A DNA stretch of 64,000 bases from contig OW388300.1 in the NCBI GenBank assembly GCA_936450465.1, positions 52,207,551 through 52,271,550 on the forward strand. The letters are read 5' to 3'. The DNA is from Gibbula magus. Lineage: Eukaryota > Mollusca > Gastropoda > Trochida > Trochidae. Below the pieces are notes generated by a model. It saw only the letters and a program-made list of their open reading frames with translations, had not been told where the DNA came from and made no database searches. A program made the position numbers and the translations under genes. Position 1 is the stretch's first letter, and every line of letters starts with the position of its first letter. Below, in pieces: positions 22,641 through 34,367 of this stretch.

Positions 22641-24030
22641 TAGGTCATAGTGGCATCCGTTAGATGTAGGTATTAAAATTACTTGAAATTTGTTATGCCT
22701 AAATACTTCTGAAAAATTCTGTTGAAACCTGTACAACAGATTAAAGCTTATAGGGATTTTTGATCTAGAGAAGATGAAAATAAATTTTAATATTTATTTT
22801 GCAATTAATAATCCCAATTGGTCAAAGGAACAATGTACCTCTGTACCGTTTTGTTATGAACAAGGTATTCTCATTCAAATGAGATCGAACGTATCACTCT
22901 TACCACGTTCGTTCGTTCGTTGATCTGCAGACTACCCCACAGAGGTCATGTCAGGTGACCTTCATTGTGACCTTTCACCTTCAATATATTCAGCCAATCA
23001 GAAACTTCCTTTGATATGGCATTGAATGTGGTGTTTCGTATGTGACCTCAAGTCAGTCCAATGGCTAACCTTGTCGCTGATTGGCTGGAGTAAAATCTCA
23101 CCTGACATGATCTCTACGGTGCAGTTCTCAAATCAGAAGCGTAAGAATTACGTTACATCTGAGCTAAATGAAAATGTGAACAAAGAAGACAAAAACAAAT
23201 TTTTAGGGCATGGTCTTTGCATATTAGCAGCAACAGACACCCAAAATCTACCATTTATAATCCCCTTTGGCCAAGGCATTTGTACACCAAAATTTCAGCT
23301 TTCAAGGTTTTTTGTTCCATAGAAAAAAACTCATTATACTCAGCATTCCACCTGATGAAAGGAGTCAACTGAAAATATGTCCAAAAAATACTTCACAATC
23401 AGGGGCCCTTAAATATCTCTTCTTGTCTTTTTCTCAAGAACAAAATACTTTAGAAAGCTGAAGTCTTGTGTACAGACTTGCCAATGCAGATGATTAGTGC
23501 AGATTTGGTGACCCAATGGTGAGAATCAATATCAGAGAAAGTTTTTGTATAATAGGATCTTTCTTTCTGCTGACTCCAGTACCAACAGACACATGCAATG
23601 TCATAGAAGATAAATGAAACTGTAATAATCTCAGTAGTTGTTAATATTTGAACACAACATTCAAATAAAATTACAAAGACTTCAAATACCAGTACTAGAT
23701 CCCTGACATGTGCAACCATTAAACAAGGTTGCCTAGTTTCAAAGATGATAGATATCTGATTGTATTTTAATGAAATTGTCAAGACTTCAACCCATTATGT
23801 GACAGATAACAAGACAGAGAGCAACGTGATAACAACCTTTATTGTATCAACTCACTGGGTTCAGTCAGTACACATTAATTACACAGCAAATCTACCTCCA
23901 CGCACCGTACTCACCAGACACACCACCTAAAGCACACTCTCACATATCACTCACACTCACTTATACTGTTGGACTAGGATGAGGAGCAGAATTCAACATT
24001 TTTAAAGATTTATTATCTCAAAAAGGAAAT
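22641..24030. other. gene-free stretch with repeat fragments
   Basis: Contains a (GTTC)n patch at about 22907-22922 and a relic of the 22.2-kb repeat family. AATAAA occurs on the minus strand near 23838 and could serve as a distal MMADHC polyadenylation signal. No coding region supported. Confidence 0.45.
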
Positions 24031-24551
24031 TAGAGTAAAGTCCTCATATTTCATCCACTTTTCAGTGACCTCGCTTGCCGACATTCTAACCCTCACTGGC
24101 TTCACTCAGCACTTCTTGGTCAAGAATCAGCCCGAGGCAAAGAGTCTTTGTTATAAGAAAAATGATTGGCTGATATTCTAAGGGGGGTAACTCTTATGAA
24201 TAAAATAGCTTCAAAGCAAGGGTATGCGTCGTGTTATTTCGTCCACCAATCTCGTAATTTCGTCCACTCAGATTTAAGTATTGGAGACACTGTATTATAA
24301 TTTCGTCCACCTGTTTATGTCGTTTTCAAGTCTCCCGGGCAGGAAGGTCGTGACGTAACAGCTTCGTCATGTTGTATCAACCATTCAACAATGCTGTATG
24401 TACCATGTGACTAATATCATGTGACTGCTATTCTTAGTAAGAAAAATAACAAACGAGACAACGATTTGAGGGTAGGACAGGCTGTAAATTCGCCTTTTTT
24501 GAAAAGTGGACGAAATATCAGGACTGGACGAAATTGTCGGACTTTACTCTA
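24031..24551. mobile_element. MITE with TAGAGTAAAGTCC inverted ends
   Basis: Left end TAGAGTAAAGTCC (24031-24043) and right end GGACTTTACTCTA (24539-24551) are inverted copies bounded by TA, compatible with a TA target duplication of a Tc1/mariner-like MITE. Inside, the motif ATTTCGTCCA recurs in both orientations near both ends. No transposase. Confidence 0.8.
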
Positions 24552-24924
24552 CTAAAAAATTTGGATAAAAACTTCAATGTAACATATAACTTGAAATTAT
24601 AGTTGCAGTTTAAACATATTTTTATTCATAGTAATGAACTGAGATTGGTGAACAAGATTTCTAGCTTATGTTAACACCGCTACTGCCCTCATCACTCCCA
24701 TAAAATTATAGTTGTTCACATGATACCCTAGTTGATACTAATGCCTTAAACCTGAGTATGATATATCCTGTAAGTAATAGCAACTGTTGTCATTCACTCA
24801 TTTGCACCAACACATACAACAAGTTTGCACCAACACGTACAACAAGTTTGCACCAAAATATTCAAATATAACTATCAACATACATTCATACATGTCATAA
24901 CACTCACATTTGCTTAAAATATGC

Positions 24925-24930
24925 TTTATT
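24925..24930 (-). terminator. candidate MMADHC polyadenylation signal
   Basis: AATAAA on the minus strand, 363 bp downstream of the MMADHC stop codon. It is the nearest canonical signal I found. Confidence 0.5.
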
Positions 24931-25292
24931 TATATTTACAATATATGGAAAATTTGCAACTCAGCTCACATGGACATTACAAAGATCTTTCCCTCATCCT
25001 CTCAACATGATAATCTGATTCACTGAAATTGTGCTACTGAATCTTTAAATCAGAATTGTTCTGCGGATTGTATTACCGATAACTCACTAAGGATAGGACA
25101 AACATGTCAGCAACCAAACAATCGATCATTAACATTTTTTCATCTTATACTGTTTTCTTAAATACTGAATACATGTAAAATATCATTGACATTCCCCACT
25201 GGAAACAAGATATGGGATAAAACAAAGCTAGAATATTCCCAACACACACTAGCAAGCCTCTCACTCGATTGGCACACACCCTGGGCACACGG

Positions 25293-28200
25293 CTACTTGT
25301 CTGGTGACCCCATCTGCTGCAGGAGGGGGTGGTCGAGGGGCGCAGTGGTGAACAGACACCCGATGAAAGCATGTGTCCCCCAAACGTGGTGTCGGATTAC
25401 CTTGCAGCACCCCAAGTCGTCGATTTCGAAGCCGAGGCGGCGGTATCGCTCATCCGTCTCAAACAGAGAAGAGTTCGTGTGCGGGCCCAGGTACTGCAAA
25501 ACAGCAGGGCCGTCTAAGTACTCTTTGAGTTGTGAGAATATTCAATACATGTTAGATAAGTAAAATAGACAAAAGCTTTACACCCATGGGTCCGGTTATT
25601 TCAACTTAACATAAATGTATTTTTAAAACAACATTAATCACTGATCCAGACACAACATTAAATATTTTTATGAACAGAATTCAGAATTTATTAACTGGCA
25701 TCTTTAAAAATATGATTGGAATCATGTACATCTGGTCTTCTCATATTTCAAAGTTGTTCTCCATATTGGAACAATTTCAAAGCTTGAGGGATGATCTGTC
25801 TATGTTATGTATGTCTGGAACTGTGATTTCACATTATATTTTGAATTAATCACTTGAAAAGTTTTCTTCGGCTTATTAACTAAAATGTTCAGTAGAGATA
25901 AATATGTGTGCAAAATATTAGAGACTGTTGTCACAGTGCCTTTGGATGTGCAAAAACAATATTGTGGTATGTTAATGATGTACCTCTTATGCTGCAGTTT
26001 TAACAAAAGTTCAAGAACACTGACATTTGAAGCAAGAAATCAAATGAATACATGAAACCTAAACGTCTGAGAAATATAACAGATAAAATCATGTTCAGAG
26101 CCATGGTTACTCTGGTACACTGATAATATTGGCAAAGCGAGGTACGTACCGGTTTGCCGCAAGATGGGTCGATGAAGTCTGCCCAGTACCCAGACTGGTG
26201 GAGCGCTTCACAGATCTCCCGCGCCCCCTGGATGAACTGTAACACAACAACCAGGTCAATCTCAAGTCATCTCAATATGACAAACCAGCTTAACTTCTTG
26301 ATAGGTATTTCAGTCTTTAAATGTCATTTTAGAGCCAAAATGAAACGTTTTACTTCTAAAACTTACCAGGATTAGCAGAAGTGTTTGCAGGGATTTAGAA
26401 GTGGCATACATAAGAACAGTTAGATTTATTTTGATAAAAAGAGGTGGACTGTGTATCACACCTGATGAAGGAGCGAGTATATATTACGAAATGACGTGTA
26501 CTTTCACATTAACGAAGTTGTTATCCAGAAAAATCTTCCTGGTCTTAGGATAAGCACAGTCATAAAGGAAACAGTGTACTTCTGTAACTTACAAAGTTTA
26601 ACGTAGACCATCATATGTATGCATAAATATATTTGAGAGTTATCTGCCCTTCACGGTCACTCACCGTCTCCAGTAGAGCCTCCCTCTCGATCTCCATGTC
26701 AGGTGACCACCCCGTCATGTCATGCTGTGTCCGCTGGGAGATCGTCACCACGGTGAACGCACCATCCATGATGTCACGTCCCGGGAACAGGTCCGAGAAA
26801 TCTTACAGGGAACAGTTTCTCAAATTAAACAAGAGTCATCAGAAGATGACATATCCCACCGGTTCCACAAACTTTGTAAAACACCTCTTTGACAGATACT
26901 TGTGTATCTACTACCGTACTTCAGTTAGTGGGTATTACAGATGCTGAGTTTCAGGTATGTTAAGGGTTTTAGACTTGAGCTCCAGAAGCAGTCAAAATCA
27001 ACAACAACCAACATCCCTCTCATGTTTCTATGGAAACAGAAAAAAATTAATTTTTCAGAAACAATCTGAAAATATCAAAAGGCACCACTTCAGTAAGTGG
27101 GTAATATACATGCAAAGTTTCAGGAAGATATGATGAACGGTTTTGGAGCTTGGCTCCGGAAACGAACCTGTCTCTGACAAAGTCCAAACTCAACAAGTTT
27201 CTATGGAAACGAAAAAAAATAAAATTTTCAGAAATCTTAAAATATCAAAAGGCACCACTTCAGTTATTAGTGGGAAATAGACATGCAAAGTTTCAGAAAG
27301 ATATCATGAACGGTTTTCAAAATCTGCTCCGGAAACGAAATGATTACGGACGGACAGACGGACGGGGTGATGATTATATCCAACGGTATTACATACCGGT
27401 GGGATAACAAGTGTAAATAGTAAAGGGAATCAGAAACAATTACAATCATTTTTTCACTTTACAATGTTTCATTTGTTTGTAAGGATAACAAATGTCTCCA
27501 GAAATACATAGAGATGAGTCCTGTCCTCAACTCACCCTTCCTGATGATATGTGGACAGGTCTGAGCTACACACTCCAACATGTCGGCAGCTGTCGGGACG
27601 GGAGGATCCTTCAGGTAGCCAGATGAAGCTTCGATCTAGCAAACAACACAACACAACACACGATCAGTCAGTACAATACTACAATGATAAAAGCATTAGT
27701 CTATCTCAGTGCACATTTTTCAAATAATTCCCTTAAAGTGGGTCAATATTTCTAACTGGTCAGCACATGGAGCAGTATTCTTCACATTCAAATATGACAA
27801 TATTGTGTCTGATATTAGTATAACATGACAGAATCTCACCCTCAATACAAGCTCACTAACAAACATGAAAAACTGGAGAAATATTATCAATGTTTATGTA
27901 AATTATCATTAGTTCAATAACATCTAATCGTAAAAGGAGTAGATTTTTCTATGGCAACATAATACAATATCAAAAACAAGTTTGAAGTTAAGATCAAGAT
28001 ATCTTCTCCCCGCAAGGCATAATTCATACAGGTCTCCATCATTGGCTAATCTGAGCCTTGCTGCATAAACATAACTTCCCTGTGCTAGTGTAGTGGCACA
28101 TTGCACCTGAACTTCATAGCGCACTCTGCTATGCTTGCCCAGGAAAGGTAAGGAAATGCAGCAAGGTTTAAATAAGCCAGTGATTGAGACTGGCGTGGGT

Positions 28201-31093
28201 TATGTCTTTGGGAGGAAGTTCATGATTAAAAGCAAATCCATCATCTGCAACTGCAACTGAACCAATTATCAAGAAATTTACTCTCAGGAACCATTACTTG
28301 TCCCTTATCATAATCAGGTGGGATGATAGTTGTTAAACTTTATTGGAGGAGATTTCTGTTTCCAGGGCTATCAGCACGTAATTAGTTGAGAGGATAGAGC
28401 AAGCACTCACATCTTCTGCCGAGGCTAGGAACTGGTCTGCGATATGCGAGTGGTGGTCCAACGGCAGGGGAGGTAACACCTGCACCGGGTGGGCATGTGG
28501 GCGGTGCAGGAAGGGCTGCTGCAGCTGGGTGCTTGTTCCCACCAGGCCTGGGAGAGGGAAGCGCCGGTCCTGCGGGCCGAATGGGCCGAGAGATTCGTCC
28601 GGCCAAACTGTCTGCGAGTCTGTCCACATAAAGAGAGTGGAGTTACACCTTGTAGCTGGCATCAGTGTCAGGTACTTCAAGAGAGGTGAGGTGAGGTGAG
28701 TTGGGGTTTAACGCCGCTTTCAAGAGTATTTCACTTATATCGCGGCTGCTAGTATTATGGCAGGGAGAAAGCCCGCAACGCCATGTGGCTATGCACTGCG
28801 GTTAAAACCTGCGAGCAGCAACTGGAACTAGAAAACCATGGAAGGTACTACACTGAAATTCAGTGTAGCATTGCACCCAAACCTTACTGCGTGTAGAACA
28901 GTTCTCTACTGCAGACAAAGTTGCCGTACCCCTGGCGAGATTCGAACCCCGGACCTCTTGATCCAAAGCCGAACACGCTAACCACTGCGCTATCCCGCCC
29001 CCTACTTCATGAGGTCTATGCTTCATACTAAGTAACTTACTTGGAAGTGTTCAATCAAATATTGTCTCTCTGTGAGGCAAAAATTCGTCCAGTTGACTTT
29101 GGCTTTACAATGGTTCACCATTTACAGTGAAATTCAGCTTAATTCATAAAGTTTTGTTTTACAGAATTTGCACACCAAAAATGTAAGATTCAACAAACAG
29201 CTTCATCTAATAAAGTCGTGATAAATAGCAAGTCACCAGAGCATTTGTTCAACCAACGGTCTACATGTGTCACTAGGTTTGTGAAAGTATTATGTCTAGG
29301 ATACGTTCCCTAGGAGTAAAATGATGATTATTCTGTTGGTGTTTTTGTTCATAAAGATTTTTCAGTATTGATATTGAATAAAGCAGAACAAAGATCAAGG
29401 CAATATGTGGTAAATCACACATCAAATAACTGTCAGGAAAATACAATTTCATCAATCAACACACTCAACAAAATATAAACATTTATTTTACCAACCAAGC
29501 ATATATACATGTTACATAACAGCAAGATATATTGGAAAATTCATTTCTTGTGAGCTTCTCATCTTACACTAAGAAGTTTTAAAGCAAAATCCATTTGTTT
29601 TCTATGGCGAATAATAATACACAACCACCTCTCTTTATTGTAACCCGTCTCAAGTTAGTTCAAATAACAATACACGACCCTTGGGTGTCACTGTGAATTA
29701 TAAAGGCCAGTGGATTATAAAACAATAGGCTCAAGACCAAATGTACAAATGTACACACTCAAAGATTCCATGTGACCAACACATTATTCTTAGAAATCTT
29801 AAAATTTTAGGTTCCTGTGCTATTTGTTTTTTGAGAAAAGTTACAAGAGATTGTGTATTGGAGTTCAGCTTGAGATTGTGTAGTGGAGCTGAAGTTGGAT
29901 ATTGTGTATCAGTTGGAAATTGTGCATCAGTTTGAAATTGTGTATTGTGTATCAGTTAGAGATTGTGTATTCTGTATCAGTTGGATATTGTGTATTGGAG
30001 TTCAGTTGGAGATTGTGTATACATTGTGTATCAGTTGGATATTGTGTATCAGTTGGAGATTGTGTATTGGAGTTCAGTTGGATATTGTGTATCAGTAGGA
30101 AATTGTGTATTTTGTATCATTTGGGGATTGTGTATTGTGTATCAGTTTGAGATTGTGTATTGCGTATCAGTTGGAGATTCTGTATTGGGAGTTAAATTTG
30201 AGATTGTGTAGTTTGAGTTTGGTTGGATATTGCGTATCAGTTGAATATTGTGTATCGGTTGGAGATTGTGTATTGTGCATTGGAGATTGTGCATTGGAGT
30301 TCAGTTTGCCATTGTGTATTGGAGTTCAGTTTGCAAAATTGTGTGATGGAGATTGTGTATCAATTGCAGAGAGTGTATAATACAGCAAGGATACAGCAGT
30401 GTACAGAGATGTACAGATCTGAGAACTGGACTCCACTTACTGGCAGCCTCGTCGATGAAGTGCTCCGGCTCAAGGCGCTTGCTGTCAGAGGAGAAGCTGC
30501 GTAGATTGCTGGTCGCTGACTGGAGACAAGGGAGATAACTGGCTAAGATCCGCCTCCGAGTCACCAGCAACTGATAACAGAAAGGTCAAGGTCAGGGGGG
30601 CTCAGCTTGTACAGGCTTATCTTGATTATCTTTGTATGTTATACATAACATTATTTACTCATCTGCAATGAATACTGTTATTTGCTGAATAAATAGGATA
30701 TATCATACTCTATGCAAAATTAATAGTATTCCATTAAACTCTAGAACTACCAGATAAAAGTCATAAACCAATCATGTAAGTTCCTGGTTAACTATTCTAA
30801 CAATAGGTATACAAACATCATAAGCTCAATGACCCAATATAATGGGAACTAGTTCAAACAAATTTTTATGTAAAGAGATAATTGTTTTATGTCATCTTTC
30901 AACTTGTGGATTGTGACTGTATATCATTTAAGTTAAGTCATTATTATTTAGTATTATTAGTGATAATCGATTATGGATTTCTGCAATCGATCATCGCATC
31001 GAGAAGGGGTAACTGATCAATAATCGATCATCCGGACACCACAACTAGATAGTGAATATGTAATGTCAAGAATCAACTCACTCTTGTTGCCAT
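25293..31093 (-). CDS. MMADHC: MMADHC, cobalamin trafficking protein CblD, 7 exons
   Basis: Minus-strand exons in order: 31093-31082, 30570-30441, 28619-28411, 27635-27536, 26801-26665, 26236-26150, 25493-25293. All have GT-AG borders and the phases agree, giving 291 aa (the human protein is 296). MMADHC binds cobalamin with MMACHC and directs it to cytosolic methionine synthase or mitochondrial methylmalonyl-CoA mutase. The N-terminus ([18 protein letters not shown]) is basic and suits a mitochondrial targeting sequence. Family blocks seen are [18 protein letters not shown], a [12 protein letters not shown] block and [16 protein letters not shown]. They end with [17 protein letters not shown] (LGCC at about residues 252-255), the motif that holds the cobalt-binding cysteine (Cys261) in the human protein. 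No disruption is visible. The first exon supplies only four codons. Introns carry a SINE, a hairpin MITE and tandem repeats. Confidence 0.96.
26850..27420. repeat. degenerate tandem repeat of about 165 bp in MMADHC intron 4
   Basis: Roughly three copies share GGCACCACTTCAGT, AGTGGG, ATGCAAAGTTTCAG and TCCGGAAACGAA, and the last ends in GGACGGACAGACGGACGGGG. This looks like an invertebrate interspersed repeat that has expanded locally. Confidence 0.75.
28009..28206. mobile_element. MITE-like foldback element in MMADHC intron 3
   Basis: Begins CGCAAGGCATAATTCATACA and ends with the inverse (GAGACTGGCGTGGGTTATG). Internal inverted parts are CCTTGCTGCAT/ATGCAGCAAGG. It belongs to the family at 21163, 40211 and 47939. 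Confidence 0.75.
28684..29002 (-). mobile_element. tRNA-derived SINE
   Basis: On the minus strand it starts GGGGGCGGGATAGCGCAGTG with an A box (TAGCGCAGTGG) and a B box (GGTTCGAATC), continues into a body with TCCCTGCCATAATACTAGCA, and ends in CTCACCTCACCTCACC. Flanking repeats TACTTCAAGAG (28673-28683) and TACTTCATGAG (29003-29013) are the target-site duplication. It sits about 65 bp upstream of MMADHC exon 3. Confidence 0.92.
29014..29840. other. MMADHC intron 2, no feature
   Basis: AT-rich intronic sequence. Nothing recognisable beyond short open frames. Confidence 0.5.
29850..30365. repeat. degenerate minisatellite in MMADHC intron 2
   Basis: Short imperfect units built from GATTGTGTATCAGTTG and GGAGTTCAGTTG alternate irregularly. 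The array ends about 75 bp from the splice donor of MMADHC exon 2. Reading frames rich in [10 protein letters not shown] are artefacts. Confidence 0.92.
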
Positions 31094-31960
31094 TACAGGG
31101 AAGGTAACTCTTCCACACCTCTCTGAAAGAAATCAACATCATTGTTCAGTGCATGGTGAAGGAGAGAGAAATCTGTCAAAGGAGGATCAAAGTTTGTACT
31201 CTAATTGTTTTACAAAACTGTCCTAGCGCCCATGAATACTTGACACACCCATCCAAACTTTGATCGACTAGGTGCAAGGAATCTCCCATCAAATTTTCAG
31301 CTTTTGGGATACAGCAGTTTTGAAACTGAAATTATCAAAAGTGATCATGCGCAACAGACAACAGACAACTTGCATAAATCACGAGCTAAAATTTAAAGGA
31401 TGTTTTTATTGCAATGACAGTTTTGTCTCCACTTAATTTTAGGCATATTTGTTCGACCCAAAATCAGGGGGAAACTCACCATAATTAGTAAAGGTGTTTT
31501 CAAGTCTAACTATAGATTGATTCTATTATTTTCAAGTGCAAAACACTTTGTTTGACCTGCACTTGTAGCCAAATACAGCAAGTATGAGTTCTCATGGACA
31601 TCAAATATACCAGTGGTATTTATATTTGCGTAATTTTATTCAGTCATGTAGTTACTAACTTCCAGATATTTAAATAACTGTTTATCCTTACTAGGTCTTT
31701 AGCTGGAATCGTATATTATCATCAAGGAAAATATATACCTATGTCTCTGTTCTAATAGGTTGATCGTATTACCACATTAATATTATGGGTAAAAAGCTAA
31801 TAATTTACATATTTACAAAAAATACTGAAAGCATATATATATCTTCACATCTTCACAATATAAACAATGAACTATAAAGAAGCACATTTCAACAGATAAT
31901 ATTTCAACAATGAGACTTATTACATGGATATATATTTCAATGGGTAAATATCAATGGCAA
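31094..31960. other. MMADHC 5' flank
   Basis: Sequence upstream of the first coding exon, presumably holding its 5' UTR and promoter. I see no clear core-promoter motif and no other gene. Confidence 0.45.
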
Positions 31961-31963
31961 CAG

Positions 31964-32460
31964 ATTGGGGAAACCCTGAAATCGACTTATAATACATCAA
32001 TCAGCGTATAACAGTCTAAGAGTATTTCACTTATTTCACAGCTATTGTGAAGGCTTGCAGGGAGAAAGCCCGCAAAGCCATGGTGACTATGCATTGCAGT
32101 GAAACCTGAGAGCATCAGGTAGAACTAGCAAACCATGGGTGGCACTGCACTGAAGTTCAGTGTACCATTACACCTAAACATTACTGTATGTCAAACAGTT
32201 CTCCTCGGCAGACAAAGTTGTTGAAAGTTGGGATACGAACCCTGGACCTGTTTGATCCAAAGCCAAACAAGCTAACCACTGCGCTATCCTGGTTCAAGTA
32301 AAAACTTGCATATATGATATAATTGGCAAAGTGCTAAATGGGGTATTTGATTAGGCACTTTATGAATATTAAAATATCATTGTAGGTCAATCTGGCAAAT
32401 AATAGCTTCAAAATACGTCGATCGACATATGGTTTTATACGTATATGCAGGGACTTTTAA
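31964..32460. mobile_element. interspersed repeat interrupted by a SINE
   Basis: Sequence before 32012 (GGGGAAACCCTGAAATCG) and after 32293 (AAAAACTTGCATATATGATA, GGCAAAGTGCTAAA, GATTAGGCACTT) matches parts of 59022-59220. Together they look like one element split by the SINE at 32012-32293. Confidence 0.6.
32012..32293 (-). mobile_element. tRNA-derived SINE, older copy
   Basis: Same family as the copies at 28684 and 33414, recognised by GAGTATTTCACTTATTTC, GGGAGAAAGCCCGCAAAGCC, and the B-box and A-box remnants CGAACCCTGG and CCACTGCGCTA. It has diverged and lacks the (GTGA)n tail. Confidence 0.85.
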
Positions 32461-33413
32461 TACAGATTGACTGGACTCTTCGAGAATCTCCCACAGATCT
32501 TTCCTCGTCATGGCACAACATACATGTTGACTGGGCGCCAGTCCTTGTGCTAATCACCTGTGTAGCACACTGGTATATCCAGTTCATCACTATTTTAAAC
32601 AACAGTTGACAGTTGACAGTCGAAGATAAGCGGATATTCGTCTCTGTAGGGGCGGATTAGTGAGTGTGTTACAGTGGACCATTGAGTGGAAACACTGGAA
32701 AGGAAAGTTTGATGCTAAGCCTTTTTGTTTTTACAAACATTGTTTTAGTATCTTGATTTGTATTTGATGACATTGCCTGTAAAAATTCAGTTGATTGAGT
32801 TGATGAAGGATATGTAGGATCACTACTGGTAAAATTTAGTTTTGCGTACCGGTAATGAGATAAATTCTTAGAAAATTATTTGGCAATGGATGAATGCTTT
32901 TCTGATGTGTTTGCAACAAACTGATATTTGGGGAAAATTATTAAGCATGTATGGCGCTCGTACTTTGCAGTTAAAATAGCGAGTCAGTCCGCCATCTTGT
33001 CTGTGCGGAACAGAGAGGATATGTAGAATGGTTCGAGGGAAAATCAAAAGTTTTACTTTTACCTCGGGCAATTAAATCTAAAATATTAATTTGGCAATAG
33101 ATGAATGCTTTTCTTTGCAGTTAAAATTGGTTACTCTTAACTTTCTTAACTTAACGGGGATTGTCGATCGACGCACGACGCACGAGAGAGTCAGCACGAC
33201 TCGGAAATGTTAACTGGTCACAACAATACACTGCGATAACAATATCAGCGCTAAAGCCCCGGTCATACCCCATTAGTCAGACCACCCAGTCAATATTTGT
33301 TGCTGTAATGCGATTAGTGTCTTTCTTTCAAGTTAAGTGATTGCACTTTACAAACTTACTTTTTAACAAAAGCAATGGGGAGGCACTAACCTCACTATTG
33401 CGGGAGAAGAAGA

Positions 33414-33710
33414 GTGAGTGAGTGAGTTGGGGTTTAACGCCGCTTTCCAGACTATTTCACTTATATTGCGGCTGCTAGTAGGAAAAAGCCTGCAACGCCA
33501 TGTGGCTATGCACTGCAGTGAAACCTTCGGGCAGCGGCTGAAACTAGCAAACCATGGGTGGTAATAAGCTGAAATTCAGTGTAGCATTGCACCAAAACCT
33601 TACTGCGTGTAAAACAGTTCTCTACTGCAGACAAAGTTGCCGTGCCCCTGGCTGGATTCGAACCCCGGACCTCCGAAGCCGAACGCGCTAACCACTGCGC
33701 TATCCCGCCC
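33414..33710 (-). mobile_element. tRNA-derived SINE with perfect target duplication
   Basis: Minus-strand SINE with A box TAGCGCAGTGG, B box GGTTCGAATCC, conserved body and a (CTCA)n tail. A 13-bp direct repeat CGGGAGAAGAAGA flanks it at 33401-33413 and 33711-33723. Confidence 0.95.
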
Positions 33711-33784
33711 CGGGAGAAGAAGATGTAAATTGTTATGCATGGATCAAATAGATTATACCTGACGGGACAAGGGGAATAAGTATA

Positions 33785-33880
33785 TAAGAGGGGAGGTGCC
33801 ATGAATGACACATTTTATGTAAAATGTGTCATTCATCACAACAATTGTTATTTCATGTTTTGACGGCGCCTCCCCTCTTA
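33785..33880. mobile_element. 96-bp foldback hairpin
   Basis: Outer arms TAAGAGGGGAGGTGCC and GGCGCCTCCCCTCTTA flank an inner perfect 17-bp inverted repeat (ATGAATGACACATTTTA, loop TG, 33801-33836). A small MITE or structured element. Confidence 0.75.
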
Positions 33881-34367
33881 TTTACTTTTTAACACTATGC
33901 ACATTCAACTGTCGTTGTGACAAAAGGGACTGGAAGTTTGATGTCTGTCTAGATTATCATAATGTATGAGAGAAGAAGAAGTAAAAGAAGAAAAATATTA
34001 TTTCTGTGTCAGGTGACACAGTATCCAAAAACACAAACTACATTCAATAGAAGAGCATACCACCCAGCCATACGGTCTATGAGACACATACATGTTTGAA
34101 ATATACATGTATATAAATAATGGTACACGTTACAACACAAACATGGACAAGAGATAATAGTAATGTCAAAATTGTATACTATAGGGGCTGATTGCATGTT
34201 TTTGTCTACTATACATGTTTAATACTAGAGCGGCAAAAAGGCTTCACAAACCTCTCATTGCGTGAGAGAATACTGATGGGCTATTTTTGACAACTGTGTA
34301 AAGAAAGGATTAACAAGAGAAATATCCTGCCATAAATTATACATAAGATCAGAATAAAAGTCACATG

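Noticed and set aside
28905..28995. tRNA gene on the minus strand
   Set aside because: A and B boxes are present, but the sequence is the head of a SINE with a body, tail and target-site duplication, and no proper cloverleaf was confirmed.
29883..30380. Cysteine/valine-rich frames ([10 protein letters not shown])
   Set aside because: Translation of an intronic minisatellite of MMADHC on the opposite strand.
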